A stretch of DNA of 64,000 nt from an uncultured Arthrobacter sp. (GCF_947495145.1 NZ_CANLXP010000002.1:124001-188000); one strand, 5' to 3'. Shown: positions 19,437 to 28,314, counted from the first letter of the stretch. Notes: generated by a model from the sequence alone, not told the origin. Numbers and translations are program-made.

Positions 19437-19543
19437 GTGCAGGGCCAGGTCGTCACCCGGGGCACCCCGCCGCGAAGGAGGGTTGCCGGACAGCAAGCCG
19501 GGGCTGGTGGCGGAAGAAACCCACCGCGCTGTCACTCGTGACC
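19437..19543 (-). ncRNA. SAM-IV-type riboswitch upstream of metX
   Basis: Read on the minus strand, the leader starts GGTCACGAGTGACAGCG. It continues through GCTTGCTGTCCGGCAACCC and GCGGGGTGCCCCGGGTGA, and closes with ACGACCTGGCC. GGTC pairs with GACC (P1), GACAGC with GCTGTC (P2), and the GCCGGCAACCC-like core and GGGGTGCCCC element match what I know of the actinobacterial SAM-IV consensus. It ends a few bases before the metX start region, so control of translation initiation is likely. Confidence 0.85.
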
Positions 19544-19608
19544 TTCTACAAGGAAACCCGACACTCGGCGCAGAGGGCAACTATTGTGACTCGCGGTGAA
19601 AAGTTCGG

Positions 19609-19644
19609 CGCTCGATTCGGCGCTCGATTCGGCGTTCGATTCGG
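19609..19644. repeat. Three tandem 12-bp repeats
   Basis: Three copies of CGCTCGATTCGG (the third with one change) occur in a row, preceded by a partial copy at 19601-19608. They lie upstream of the metX riboswitch in non-coding DNA. Confidence 0.8.
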
Positions 19645-19671
19645 CGCTGAGGAGGGCCGGAGCTGCGAAAG

Positions 19672-19723
19672 CCTTGAGTGGGGCAGCCTCTCGTCTATGG
19701 GAAACGGGCTGCCCCACTCAAGG
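19672..19723. repeat. Perfect 17-bp inverted repeat in the metX-VOC intergenic region
   Basis: The arms 19672-19688 and 19707-19723 are exactly complementary with an 18-nt loop. The sequence sits between divergent genes where no terminator is expected. No T-run follows on the plus strand. The 19432-19896 interval contains, in order on the plus strand, the riboswitch, the tandem repeats, this palindrome and the operator-like palindrome at 19844. Confidence 0.75.
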
Positions 19724-19843
19724 TGGACGCTCAAAGGCGTCCCCGGCAGGAAGTCCGGCGGTCTCGGAACCGGGCTCCCTGTGTGCTCCAACTATCGGTG
19801 GCTGACCTTGGGGTTTACTTGGGCTCTGGCGCGACGGGACTGT

Positions 19844-19863
19844 GACTTAGGTAACCCTAAGTC
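19844..19863. promoter_or_regulatory. 20-bp operator-like palindrome before the VOC gene
   Basis: GACTTAGG and CCTAAGTC flank TAAC, 34 bp before the ATG at 19897. Its size and location suit a dimeric repressor site. The regulator is unknown. Confidence 0.4.
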
Positions 19864-19896
19864 GAGGCGTGGATCACAAAGTGCCAAGATGGGGCC

Positions 19897-20538
19897 ATGC
19901 GTCTGGATCATGTGTCTTATGCCTGCGAACCCGATGGCCTGCTTGCCACTGCGGAGCGGATCTCCGATGCCCTCGGGGTTGAATTTGTGAAGGGTGGCGT
20001 GCACCCGCGCTTCGGCACCCGCAACATGATTTTCCCGCTGGTCAACGGCCAGTACCTCGAGGTGGTCGAGGTACTTGACCACCCCGCATCGGACAAGGCT
20101 CCGTTCGGCCAGGCCGTGCGTGCGCGGTCCGAGGCCGGCGGCGGCTGGATGGGCTGGTGCGTTGCCGTTGATGACCTCGCACCGTTCGAGGAGCGGCTGG
20201 GCCGCAGCGCCGTTCCCGGCAACCGCAAGTTCCCCGACGGCCAGGAACTGACCTGGCAGCAAATCGGCATCAAGGGCCTGATTGCTGATCCGCAGGTTCC
20301 CTACATGATCCGCTGGGATGACGGCACGGAGTCCCTCCACCCGTCACAGGCTCGGCCGGCGTCGGTGCGCCTCAATGCGCTGACCATCGCCGGATCCGCT
20401 GCACGGGTTACCGAGTGGCTGGGGACGCCGGTCGCCCACCCGCTGGACGACGTCGACGTGGAATGGATCGCACCGAACGGCACCCCGGGCATTATGTCTG
20501 TCACGTTCGAAACCCCAAAGGGTGCAGTCTCAATCTAG
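19897..20538 (+). CDS. VOC superfamily protein (Glyoxalase_3-like)
   Basis: The 213-residue protein starts MRLDHVSYACEPDGLL and contains FGTRNMIFPLVNGQYLEVVE, with the His and Glu positions of a VOC metal site, then WMGWCVAVDDLAPFEERLGR. This pattern matches the Glyoxalase_3 (PF13468-type) proteins. The second half is a degenerate repeat of the fold. The function is unknown. A 20-bp palindrome lies just upstream and a strong terminator downstream, so it is a single-gene unit. Confidence 0.8.
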   Translation: MRLDHVSYACEPDGLLATAERISDALGVEFVKGGVHPRFGTRNMIFPLVNGQYLEVVEVLDHPASDKAPFGQAVRARSEAGGGWMGWCVAVDDLAPFEERLGRSAVPGNRKFPDGQELTWQQIGIKGLIADPQVPYMIRWDDGTESLHPSQARPASVRLNALTIAGSAARVTEWLGTPVAHPLDDVDVEWIAPNGTPGIMSVTFETPKGAVSI

Positions 20539-20552
20539 CTTCCTCAAGAAGC

Positions 20553-20588
20553 AGTACGGCCCCGGCTTCCATAAGCCGGGGCCGTACT
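20553..20588. terminator. Bidirectional terminator between VOC and CPBP genes
   Basis: A perfect 16-bp stem (20553-20568 with 20573-20588) with a 4-nt loop CCAT is followed by AGTTT on the plus strand and CTGCTTCTTG on the minus strand. It overlaps the stop codon of the CPBP gene. Confidence 0.88.
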
Positions 20589-21375
20589 AGTTTCCGATCC
20601 CGATCGCCGAACCGAAAAGCGCGAAGCCCACAAAGCCCGCAATGTCCAGCAGCGCGTGCGCCACCACCAGCGGCATGACGCGTCTGGTGCGGGTGTAGGC
20701 GTAGCCGAAGATAAGGCCCATGATCACGTTGCCAATGAACGGCCCGATCCCCTGATACAGGTGGTAGCTTCCGCGCAGCAGCGCTGACGTCACGATAATG
20801 ACGGGCACCGACCAGCCGAGTTCCCGCAGCCGTTCGAAGAGGTAACCCACAACGATTACTTCTTCGAGCACCGCATGGCGGACCGCCGAAAGCACCAGCA
20901 CCGGCAGGGTCCACCAGTAGGTGTCCAGCGCCGTCGGGATGATTGCCGTTGTAACCCCCAGTGCCCGGCCGGCCGCGTAGACTCCGAGAGTTCCGACACC
21001 GATGACTGCCGCGAGCGCCACGCCCAGGCCGAAGTCGAGCTTCGGCCTGCTGAAAGTGAACCCCATCCGGCGGAACGCCGATTTCCCCGGTTCGGTGAGC
21101 AGAAAAAGCACGAGTGCCACGGGAACCAGCGCGAAAAAGATCCCGAGCAGCTGATAGGTGAGGTCGAAGTACTGCCGGTCGTCCAGTACGGGATTGAGTC
21201 TCGTAGTCTGCGAGGCGAGGGGCGCGCGGGTCAGCTTGTCGATCAATTCGACCACCGCGTAGACCCCGGCCTGGCCAAGCGATAGACCAAGGACAATCAG
21301 GATCTCGGCCTTGATCCTGCTCCGGCTGGCAGTTTGCGACGACGACGGCGGCGGGTTGGTCCTAGCGGTTGGCAT
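20587..21375 (-). CDS. CPBP family intramembrane metalloprotease (CAAX protease/bacteriocin-processing type)
   Basis: The 262-residue protein has about seven or eight membrane segments and the three motifs of ABI/CPBP glutamic proteases: EEVIVVGYLFERLRE (EExxxR-like), LLRGSYHLYQG (RxxYH) and LVVAHALLDI (HxxxD). The natural substrate is unknown. ATG 21375 is the most likely start; an in-frame TTG at 21411 would add 12 residues. It begins about 40 bp after hutI on the same strand and could be read through from the hut operon. Confidence 0.85.
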   Translation of the reverse strand: MPTARTNPPPSSSQTASRSRIKAEILIVLGLSLGQAGVYAVVELIDKLTRAPLASQTTRLNPVLDDRQYFDLTYQLLGIFFALVPVALVLFLLTEPGKSAFRRMGFTFSRPKLDFGLGVALAAVIGVGTLGVYAAGRALGVTTAIIPTALDTYWWTLPVLVLSAVRHAVLEEVIVVGYLFERLRELGWSVPVIIVTSALLRGSYHLYQGIGPFIGNVIMGLIFGYAYTRTRRVMPLVVAHALLDIAGFVGFALFGSAIGIGN

Positions 21376-21417
21376 GCTTTCATGGTGCCGTATGGCCGGA
21401 CGTGTGCCCAAGCGGAC

Positions 21418-22674
21418 TCAGCGCACTGGCTCCCCGCCGCGCCATACCGCATGGGTCAACTGCATCCCCGGACGGTAGGCGAGGTGCGTTGCGGACGGTG
21501 CGTCCAGCAGCTGCAGGTCAGCCCGGTGTCCGACAGCGAGCGAACCCACGGCAAGCCGGCCGTCGTCGTCGTTCGGTTGTTCGCGATGCAGGGCAAGCGC
21601 TCCTCCATAGGTGGCTGCGCGGACGGCCTCGTGGACGGTGAGGCCCATCTGCAGCACGGCCGTCGCCACGCAGAACGCCATGGACGTGGTGTAGGAGGTG
21701 CCCGGGTTGCAGTTCGAAGCGAGCGCGATTGGAACTCCAGCGTCGAGCAGTTCCCTGGCGGGCGCGAGCGGCTGGCGGGTGGACAGATCACACGCGGGCA
21801 GGCATGTGGCGACGGTGCCCCGGTTGTTGGCATTCTGGCCCAACTGCCCGTTCCAGGCCGACTGACCGTTCCAGCTTGACCAGGATCCGGCGAGCGCGTC
21901 GATATCCGACTTTGTCAGATAGTTCACGTGGTCGACGCTGGCCGCTCCCTCGTCCACCGCGAGCTGTACGCCCTCCCCCGGCCCCAACTGGTTGCCGTGC
22001 ACGCGAAGCCCAAGCCCCGCCAGTCGGCAGGCGCGGAGCACTTCGCGGCTCTGGTCGGGAGTGAATGCGCCTGTCTCACAAAAGACATCGGCCCACTGCA
22101 CATAGGGCCGGACGGCGCTGAGCATGGGACCGGTGACCGTGCGAACGTACTCGTCGGCCGACCACCCCTCCGGCACGAGGTGCGCGCCGAGGAAGGTCAC
22201 CTCATCTGCCGTAGCGGCAGCGATCCGGGCGCTGCGGGCTTCTTCGGCCACATCCAGGCCGTAACCGGTTTTGGTTTCGAGGTAGGTGGTGCCGCCAGCT
22301 GCCGCCTCGGCGGCCCGCTGTGTCACCAGGTCGCCGAGTTCCTCATCCGTTGCCCGCCGGGTTGCCTCCACGGTGACTGAGATCCCGCCGGCGGCATAGG
22401 ACTGCCCGGACATCCGGGCTTCGAATTCGGCCGTGCGATCGCCGGCGAAGACCAGATGCGTGTGGCTGTCCACCCATCCGGGCAGGCAGGCGCGGCCCGC
22501 GGCGTCGTAGTGGCTATCAGCTGCAGGAGCGTCCGCGGCGGAACCGATCCAGGCGATCCGCTCGCCCTCGAAAACGATCGCCGCATCCGTCAGCACACGG
22601 TGCTCGGCGTCCTGCGTCATGAGTTCGCCGATGTTGGTGAGAATGGTTGACGCGTTACCCGCAGGTCCGGTCAT
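21418..22674 (-). CDS. hutI: Imidazolonepropionase HutI
   Basis: HutI hydrolyses 4-imidazolone-5-propionate to N-formimino-L-glutamate. The 418-residue metal-dependent amidohydrolase has the GWVDSHTHLVFAGDR motif with His71 and His73, TYLETKTGYGLD, FLGAHLVPEGW, HGNQLGPGEG and ALASNCNPGTSYTTSMAF. An insertion of about 20 residues rich in Trp, Asn, Gly and Gln (a repeated WNGQ) sits between DALAGS and GTVATCLPA, at a surface loop position. The start overlaps the hutF stop by 4 bp (22671-22674). It is the last hut gene of the hutI/hutF/M20 operon. Confidence 0.95.
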   Translation of the reverse strand: MTGPAGNASTILTNIGELMTQDAEHRVLTDAAIVFEGERIAWIGSAADAPAADSHYDAAGRACLPGWVDSHTHLVFAGDRTAEFEARMSGQSYAAGGISVTVEATRRATDEELGDLVTQRAAEAAAGGTTYLETKTGYGLDVAEEARSARIAAATADEVTFLGAHLVPEGWSADEYVRTVTGPMLSAVRPYVQWADVFCETGAFTPDQSREVLRACRLAGLGLRVHGNQLGPGEGVQLAVDEGAASVDHVNYLTKSDIDALAGSWSSWNGQSAWNGQLGQNANNRGTVATCLPACDLSTRQPLAPARELLDAGVPIALASNCNPGTSYTTSMAFCVATAVLQMGLTVHEAVRAATYGGALALHREQPNDDDGRLAVGSLAVGHRADLQLLDAPSATHLAYRPGMQLTHAVWRGGEPVR

Positions 22675-24080
22675 GGCTGTGCCTTTCGGATTGTAGCCGC
22701 CTCAGCTGTTATCGCCTCAGCTGGTGCTGCCCCGTCCACGCGTGCGATAGCCGCGGCCAGCAGTGGGCCCGGCAATCCCAGCCGGCTGTGGCGGCCGTTA
22801 AGGACGAGCAGTTCACCCCCGACGACGACGGCGTTGACGTCCTGCGCTGTGGCAGTCATCGGGAGCTGGGCCGGGGACGATCCAACCGTCCGCGCGCTTG
22901 CGTGATCGAGTGCCACCAGGTCGCACACCTGTCCCGGTACTAAGCCAGCCGGCACGCGACCCTGCGCTCGCGCGCCGCCGGCCGCGACTGCGCGCACCAG
23001 GTCACCCGGCGAGAACCGACCGCGCCGGCCGCCGGCCAGCCGTTCGCCGTGTTCCAGTGCCCGCATTTCAAGCCAGGGGTCGACGACGGCGTGCTGGTCG
23101 GTGCCCAGTGCCACCACGGCGCCGGCATCCTGCAGAGCCCGTGCGGGGCCGATGCCGTCGGCGAGGTCTGCCTCCGTGGTGGGGCACATCGCAACGGTGA
23201 CGCGGGCGTTGCCAAGAAGGTCAATGTCCTGCGGAGTCAGGTGTGTGGCGTGGACAACTGTCAGTCGTTCCGAAAGCAGATCGTGTCTGGCCAGCAACCC
23301 GGTCGGCGTGGTTCCGGTCGCTTCGAGGCAGTCACGGTTTTCGGCGGGCTGCTCGGAGAGGTGGATGTGCAGGGGTACGTCCCCGGGCAAATTCCGGGCG
23401 ATGAAGGCGAGCGCGGGTTCGTCGACCGCACGCACGGAGTGCAGGGCTGCGCCGACCGATACCTCCGATGCCGGGAAACTTTCGGCGACGGTCGCACGAA
23501 GGGACTGCCACCTGGTGAGCCAGGCCTCTGCGGTGCCATCGCTGAAGCGGGCCTGTTCCGGCAGGATCGGTGCCCCGAATCCGGAGGAGAGGTAGCAGGT
23601 GTCCAGCAGCGTCAGCCGGATGCCGGCGGTGACCGCCGCGCGGGCAAGGGCCAGTTCCAAGGCGTGCGGGCCGCCGTCGTAGGGCTCGCCGTAAGGCGTG
23701 CCGTCCGGCCGGTGGTGCACGTAGTGGAACTCGGCGACGCTGGTCCAGCCCGCGGCCACCATCTCGGTGTAGACGGCGGTGCCAAGTTCCTCGTACACCT
23801 CGGGGGTGAGGACGGCTGCCGCCTGGTACATTGCGTTCCGCCAGGTCCAGAAGGTGCCGGTGCCGGCGTGTGTCCGCCCGCGGAGGACCCGGTGGAAGGC
23901 ATGGGAGTGCGCGTTTGCGGCGGCCGGAAAAACGACGCCGTCCAGCACCAGGTCACCCGGTGCGGGTTCGGTAGCGCGAGTGACCCGGCGGACGATGCCG
24001 CTATCGTCGCACTCAACGCGCACTCCCGTCGCAATCTCTCCGGGCTCCATCCAGGCCTGTTCACACCACAGCGTATTCAC
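22671..24080 (-). CDS. hutF: Formimidoylglutamate deiminase HutF
   Basis: HutF deaminates N-formimino-L-glutamate to N-formyl-L-glutamate and ammonia. The 469-residue amidohydrolase has AANAHSHAFHRVLRGRTH with metal ligands His58 and His60, WTSVAEFHYVHHRPDG, PLHIHLSEQPAEN, VVHATHLT and VALGTDQHAVVDPW. The presence of HutF rather than HutG-type formiminoglutamase means the pathway must pass through N-formylglutamate. It overlaps hutI and the upstream M20 gene by 4 bp each. Confidence 0.95.
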   Translation of the reverse strand: MNTLWCEQAWMEPGEIATGVRVECDDSGIVRRVTRATEPAPGDLVLDGVVFPAAANAHSHAFHRVLRGRTHAGTGTFWTWRNAMYQAAAVLTPEVYEELGTAVYTEMVAAGWTSVAEFHYVHHRPDGTPYGEPYDGGPHALELALARAAVTAGIRLTLLDTCYLSSGFGAPILPEQARFSDGTAEAWLTRWQSLRATVAESFPASEVSVGAALHSVRAVDEPALAFIARNLPGDVPLHIHLSEQPAENRDCLEATGTTPTGLLARHDLLSERLTVVHATHLTPQDIDLLGNARVTVAMCPTTEADLADGIGPARALQDAGAVVALGTDQHAVVDPWLEMRALEHGERLAGGRRGRFSPGDLVRAVAAGGARAQGRVPAGLVPGQVCDLVALDHASARTVGSSPAQLPMTATAQDVNAVVVGGELLVLNGRHSRLGLPGPLLAAAIARVDGAAPAEAITAEAATIRKAQP

Positions 24081-25294
24081 AGCAGCCGCTCCAGCGCATC
24101 GGCGAGGGCGACGGCGCCGAAGTCGACGTCGTCGCCCTCAACGTATTCCTCGGGCGAATGGCTGATGCCTGTCGGGTTGCGTACGTACAGCATGGCTGAG
24201 GGCACGTGGGCGGCCAGGATGCCGGCGTCGTGCCCTGCACCGGTGGGCAGGCCGGGAGCGCCGGGGATGGCGAGTTGCAGTTGACGCTGGAGTTCACCGT
24301 CGAAGCTGACCGTGCCGCTGACCGACTCCCGGGTCAGGGCGGCAGTGCACCCCTCGAACGCGGCGGCTTTCTGGGCCTGGCCGTGGATGGACTCGACGAG
24401 CGCCGCGGTGGTGGCGTCATTCGGGTGCCGGAGGTCGATCCACAGGTCCACCCGGGAAGCGATCACGTTGGTGCCGCCCGGGATCGGCTGGATGCGGCCC
24501 ACGGTGGCACGGGCTTCGGGCGTCGCCGCAGCTGTCTTCCGGATGGCGAGGACCACCTGCGCGGCCGCAACCATGGGGTCGGCGCGGTCATCCATCAGGG
24601 TGGTGCCGGCGTGATTGCCCTGCCCGCTGATGGCCAGTTTCCACCGCCCGTGACCGATGATCGAGGTGCCTACCGCAATGGGCGCATCAAGGTCGATCAG
24701 GCCGCGGCCCTGCTCGACGTGCAGCTCGACGAAGTCGCCGATCCGGCGCAGCGCGTCATCGTCCCTGCCGAAGTGCTCGGGATTCAATCCATTGGCTCGT
24801 GCTGCTTCGGCGATGGTGACGCCGTCGGGATCTTTCAGGTTGCGCGCGGTGTCGGCGTCGATAGCGCCGGTCAGCAGCCGGGAACCCAGGCAGGCAACAC
24901 CGAAGCGCGAGCCTTCCTCTTCCGGAAACACCGTGACGGCAAGCGCCCGCTGGGGCTGGACGCCGCGCTTCTTCAGGAGATCGACGGCGGCCAGTGCAGA
25001 GGCGACACCGAGCGGACCGTCGAAAGCGCCGCCGCCGGGAACCGAGTCGAGGTGGCTGCCGGTGACGAGGGCACCCTGGCGACCGGCGTCGTCGTGCGTC
25101 TCCGTGTCCCACCAGGCCCAGAGGATCCCGTTGCGGTCGGTCTCCACGTCGAGTCCGCGCCGCTGGGCCTCTTCACGGAACCAGGACCTCAGGTCGAGTT
25201 CGGCGGTCGAGAAGACCGGACGGGAGTAGCCGCCGCGCACGGCGTCGCGCCCCACATCCTCAATCGAACCGAGCAGGCTGCTTACGCTCTCCAA
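24077..25294 (-). CDS. M20 family amidohydrolase (AllC/N-carbamoylase-like); candidate N-formylglutamate deformylase
   Basis: The 405-residue protein has the dimetal M20 motifs of the allantoate amidohydrolase group: GSHLDSVPGGGAFDG, FPEEEGSRFG, FVELHVEQGRGL, GQGNHAGTTLM and GAGHDAGILA. By family name it would cleave an N-carbamoyl or ureido amide. In this operon, however, it stands exactly where an N-formylglutamate deformylase is needed after HutF, and no other candidate is seen, so that role is inferred. The TTG start at 25294 is preceded by GGGAAGGGAA. It is the first gene of the M20-hutF-hutI operon. Confidence 0.85.
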   Translation of the reverse strand: MESVSSLLGSIEDVGRDAVRGGYSRPVFSTAELDLRSWFREEAQRRGLDVETDRNGILWAWWDTETHDDAGRQGALVTGSHLDSVPGGGAFDGPLGVASALAAVDLLKKRGVQPQRALAVTVFPEEEGSRFGVACLGSRLLTGAIDADTARNLKDPDGVTIAEAARANGLNPEHFGRDDDALRRIGDFVELHVEQGRGLIDLDAPIAVGTSIIGHGRWKLAISGQGNHAGTTLMDDRADPMVAAAQVVLAIRKTAAATPEARATVGRIQPIPGGTNVIASRVDLWIDLRHPNDATTAALVESIHGQAQKAAAFEGCTAALTRESVSGTVSFDGELQRQLQLAIPGAPGLPTGAGHDAGILAAHVPSAMLYVRNPTGISHSPEEYVEGDDVDFGAVALADALERLL

Positions 25295-25415
25295 TAGTTT
25301 CCCTTCCCGTGTTCAAGCATTTTCCGTGAGCGCCGCGATACCCCTACCCAGTTGCGGGCGCTGGGCCTAGAATCGCGAACATCCTGCTATCCCCACTGAT
25401 CCGGAGGAGTTCCTT

Positions 25416-25793
25416 GTGAGCGGACGTGTTGTGCATTTTGAGATCCCTTTCGACGACGGCGACCGCGCGCGGAGCTTCTACCGCGATGCATTCGGTTGGG
25501 ACGTGGCGCAGATGCCTGAGTTTGACTACACCGCTGCGGGCACCGGGCCGGCCGGCGAACAAGGGCCAACGGAGCCCGGCTACATCAACGGCGGCATGTT
25601 CAAGCGCGACGACGGGCCGCTGGCCGGGCCGATCATCACGATCGATGTCGAGGACATCGACGCCTGCGTGGCGAAGATCGAGTCGCTCGGAGGATCCGCC
25701 GTGGGCGAGAAGATGGCGGTCGGTGACATGGGCTTCGCCGCCTACTTCCGGGACCCCGAAGGCAATGTGATGGGCCTCTGGCAGAATCCCTGA
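25416..25793 (+). CDS. VOC family protein (glyoxalase-like)
   Basis: The 125-residue single-domain protein begins RVVHFEIPFDDGDRARSFYR and ends AAYFRDPEGNVMGLWQ, a layout typical of small VOC proteins related to the mycobacterial Cfp30B halves. The GTG start at 25416 follows GGAGGAG. It is encoded on the opposite strand between two hut transcription units, diverging from the M20 gene and converging on hutU. No link to histidine catabolism is evident. Confidence 0.85.
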   Translation: MSGRVVHFEIPFDDGDRARSFYRDAFGWDVAQMPEFDYTAAGTGPAGEQGPTEPGYINGGMFKRDDGPLAGPIITIDVEDIDACVAKIESLGGSAVGEKMAVGDMGFAAYFRDPEGNVMGLWQNP

Positions 25794-25812
25794 CCGCGGC
25801 CAAGCTTTCGGG

Positions 25813-27492
25813 TCAGCGCTCCATGGGGATCCGCACTCCACGTTCACGGGCCACCTCCTGTGCGCGTTCATAACCGGCGTCCACATGGCGGATGACCCCG
25901 GTTCCCGGGTCATTGGTCAGCAGGCGTTCAAGCTTTTCGGCGGCGAGCGCCGTTCCATCGGCCACCGATACCTGCCCGGCGTGGATGGAGCGTCCGATGC
26001 CGACGCCGCCGCCATGGTGGATAGACACCCAGGTGGCGCCGGATGCGGTGTTGAGCATTGCGTTCAGCAGCGGCCAGTCGGCGATGGCGTCGGATCCATC
26101 AGCCATGGCTTCCGTCTCGCGGTAGGGCGAAGCGACCGAACCGGAGTCGAGGTGGTCACGGCCGATCACGATCGGCGCGGACACCTTGCCCTCAGCGACG
26201 AGGCGGTTGAAGAGCAGGCCCGCCTTCGCCCGGTCGCCGTAGCCGAGCCAGCAAATGCGTGCCGGCAGGCCTTCGAACTCGACGAGGTCTTTTGCGGCAT
26301 CGAGCCACCGGTGCAGGTGCTCGTTTTCGGGGAACAGGTCCTTGAGGGCTGCATCGGTGACTGCGATGTCCGCTGGGTCGCCGGATAGCGCAACCCAGCG
26401 GAAGGGGCCCATTCCCTCGCAGAACAGCGGACGGATGTAGGCCGGAACGAAGCCGGGGAACTCGAAGGCACGCTCATAGCCGCCCTTGCGTGCCTCGTCA
26501 CGGATGGAGTTGCCGTAGTCAAAGACCGTTGCTCCGGCATCCTGGAACCCGACCATCGCCTCCACATGACGGGCCATGGAGGTCTGCGCTTTCTTGGTGA
26601 AACCGTCCGGATCACCCGATGCTTCGCGTTCCCACTCGTCGACGCCGATGCCCTCGGGGAGGTAGCTCAACGGATCATGGGCGGAGGTTTGGTCCGTAAC
26701 GATGTCAATGGTGAACTCACCGTTTCGCTGGCGTTCCAGCAGCGCCGGCAGGATTTCGGCGGCGTTCCCGACGACGCCCACCGACAGGGCGCGCTTCCCG
26801 CGCTTCGCCTCGAGCACCTGTGCGAGGCCATCCTCAAGGTCGGCGGCGACGACGTCGAGGTAGCGTTTGGCGGACCGCCTGCGCAGGCGGGTTTCGCTGA
26901 CGTCGATGATCAGCACCGCGCCGCCGTTCAGGGTGACCGCCAGCGGCTGCGCACCGCCCATTCCGCCGCAGCCTGCTGTGAGGGTGAGAGTGCCGGCGAG
27001 GGATCCGTCGAACCGGGCTTTAGCTACGGCTGCGAAGGTTTCATAGGTCCCCTGCAGGATCCCCTGCGTGCCGATGTAGATCCAGGAGCCTGCGGTCATC
27101 TGCCCGTACATCATAAGTCCCTCCGCCTCCAGCCGCCGGAACTCAGGCCACGTTGCCCAGTCGCCCACGAGGTTCGAGTTGGCCAGAAGAACCCGAGGCG
27201 CCCAGGGGTTGGTGCGGAACACTCCCACCGGCTTGCCCGACTGCACCAACAGCGTTTCGTCTTCATCGAGGTCCTTCAGCGTGGCGACAATGGCGTCGTA
27301 CGCCTCCCAACTGCGCGCAGCCCGGCCCGTACCCCCATAGACGACGAGGTCTTCGGGCCGCTCAGCCACCTCGGGGTCGAGGTTGTTCATCAGCATGCGC
27401 AGGGGCGCCTCGGTCTGCCAGCTTTTCGCGGACAGCTCGGTGCCGCGCGGCGCCCGGACGGTGCGCGACGGATCGTGCTGGGTGAAAGTCAT
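25813..27492 (-). CDS. hutU: Urocanate hydratase HutU
   Basis: HutU adds water to urocanate to give 4-imidazolone-5-propionate, using tightly bound NAD+. The 559-residue length fits the family. Conserved segments include [40 protein letters not shown], the NAD-binding [29 protein letters not shown] and [17 protein letters not shown]. The start overlaps the stop of the IclR gene (ATGA, 27489-27492), so regulator and enzyme are cotranscribed. Confidence 0.97.
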   Translation of the reverse strand: MTFTQHDPSRTVRAPRGTELSAKSWQTEAPLRMLMNNLDPEVAERPEDLVVYGGTGRAARSWEAYDAIVATLKDLDEDETLLVQSGKPVGVFRTNPWAPRVLLANSNLVGDWATWPEFRRLEAEGLMMYGQMTAGSWIYIGTQGILQGTYETFAAVAKARFDGSLAGTLTLTAGCGGMGGAQPLAVTLNGGAVLIIDVSETRLRRRSAKRYLDVVAADLEDGLAQVLEAKRGKRALSVGVVGNAAEILPALLERQRNGEFTIDIVTDQTSAHDPLSYLPEGIGVDEWEREASGDPDGFTKKAQTSMARHVEAMVGFQDAGATVFDYGNSIRDEARKGGYERAFEFPGFVPAYIRPLFCEGMGPFRWVALSGDPADIAVTDAALKDLFPENEHLHRWLDAAKDLVEFEGLPARICWLGYGDRAKAGLLFNRLVAEGKVSAPIVIGRDHLDSGSVASPYRETEAMADGSDAIADWPLLNAMLNTASGATWVSIHHGGGVGIGRSIHAGQVSVADGTALAAEKLERLLTNDPGTGVIRHVDAGYERAQEVARERGVRIPMER

Positions 27493-28211
27493 GACTGTGC
27501 TCCTGTTGTCGAGGGCTCGTGAGTTGTAGGGGTTTCGATGCCGGTGGAGGAGGTGCCCTGCGGGGCGGCATCCGTCGGGGCTGCGAGGACGCCCGCCGCC
27601 TCGGCGGCGACCTGACGGCCGATCCGGCGGGCGCCGTCGTCGTCGATCCGGTAGCTCGGCACCACAACGCTGAGCGCCGCCACCACCTGTCCGCCCGACA
27701 GAACGGGCGCAGCGATGGCCGTAACGTCAGGTTCGATGCCGTTGCTGATCACCACGAAGCCGTCCTCAGGGGTGTCTCCGCTGAGAACAGCTCCGGCCGC
27801 TGATCCCTCCAACGGGATGCTCCTGCCCACCCAGCTGGTGTGGCGGACCGAGTGCGTTCCTTCCCGCACTGAGAGATAGATGCCGTGGCCGTCCGAGGAG
27901 GGCACGTTGAGGTAGGCCGACTCCCCCGTCGAGCTGACCAGCCGCTCAAGCGCGTCCTCAGCCAGCGACACAAGCGATTCATGGGAGAGCGCCTGCGCGC
28001 CGAGTTGGACCACCCGCATGCCCGGGCGGTAGCCGTCGTCGTCCCGGCGGACAAACCCTGTCCCCTCCAACGTGCGCAGCAGGCGCAGCGCGGTGGACGC
28101 CGAGAGGCCAGCGTCGCGGGCGGCGTCGGCGAGCGTCACCGATCCGCGATCGCACACCGTGCCGAGCAGCAGCAGCGCCCGTTCAACGGTGCGGGTGGAG
28201 GTATCCGCCAC
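27489..28211 (-). CDS. IclR family transcriptional regulator of the hut genes
   Basis: The 240-residue protein has an N-terminal winged helix ([19 protein letters not shown], then [20 protein letters not shown]) and a C-terminal IclR effector domain ([38 protein letters not shown]). It is divergent from hutH and overlaps hutU by 4 bp, so it most likely controls the histidine pathway; the effector would be urocanate by analogy, not shown. I place the start at GTG 28211 because AAGGAA lies upstream; a GTG at 28250 would extend the protein over the intergenic repeats. Confidence 0.9.
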   Translation of the reverse strand: MADTSTRTVERALLLLGTVCDRGSVTLADAARDAGLSASTALRLLRTLEGTGFVRRDDDGYRPGMRVVQLGAQALSHESLVSLAEDALERLVSSTGESAYLNVPSSDGHGIYLSVREGTHSVRHTSWVGRSIPLEGSAAGAVLSGDTPEDGFVVISNGIEPDVTAIAAPVLSGGQVVAALSVVVPSYRIDDDGARRIGRQVAAEAAGVLAAPTDAAPQGTSSTGIETPTTHEPSTTGAQS

Positions 28212-28243
28212 GGGTTTCTTCCTTGCGTTCGGGGGACATTTGT

Positions 28244-28277
28244 ATTTCACTTATTGAAACGCTCATTTCACTGATTG
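28244..28277. promoter_or_regulatory. Direct repeats at the IclR-hutH divergent promoter
   Basis: ATTTCACTTATTG (28244-28256) and ATTTCACTGATTG (28265-28277) match at 12 of 13 bases, and their starts are 21 bp apart, two helical turns. The first copy also extends into a palindrome, TTTCActtatTGAAA. Candidate operator for the adjacent IclR regulator. Confidence 0.6.
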
Positions 28278-28314
28278 GCAAGAGCGCGCAGGTTCAGGAC
28301 GGAAGAGGACAGAC

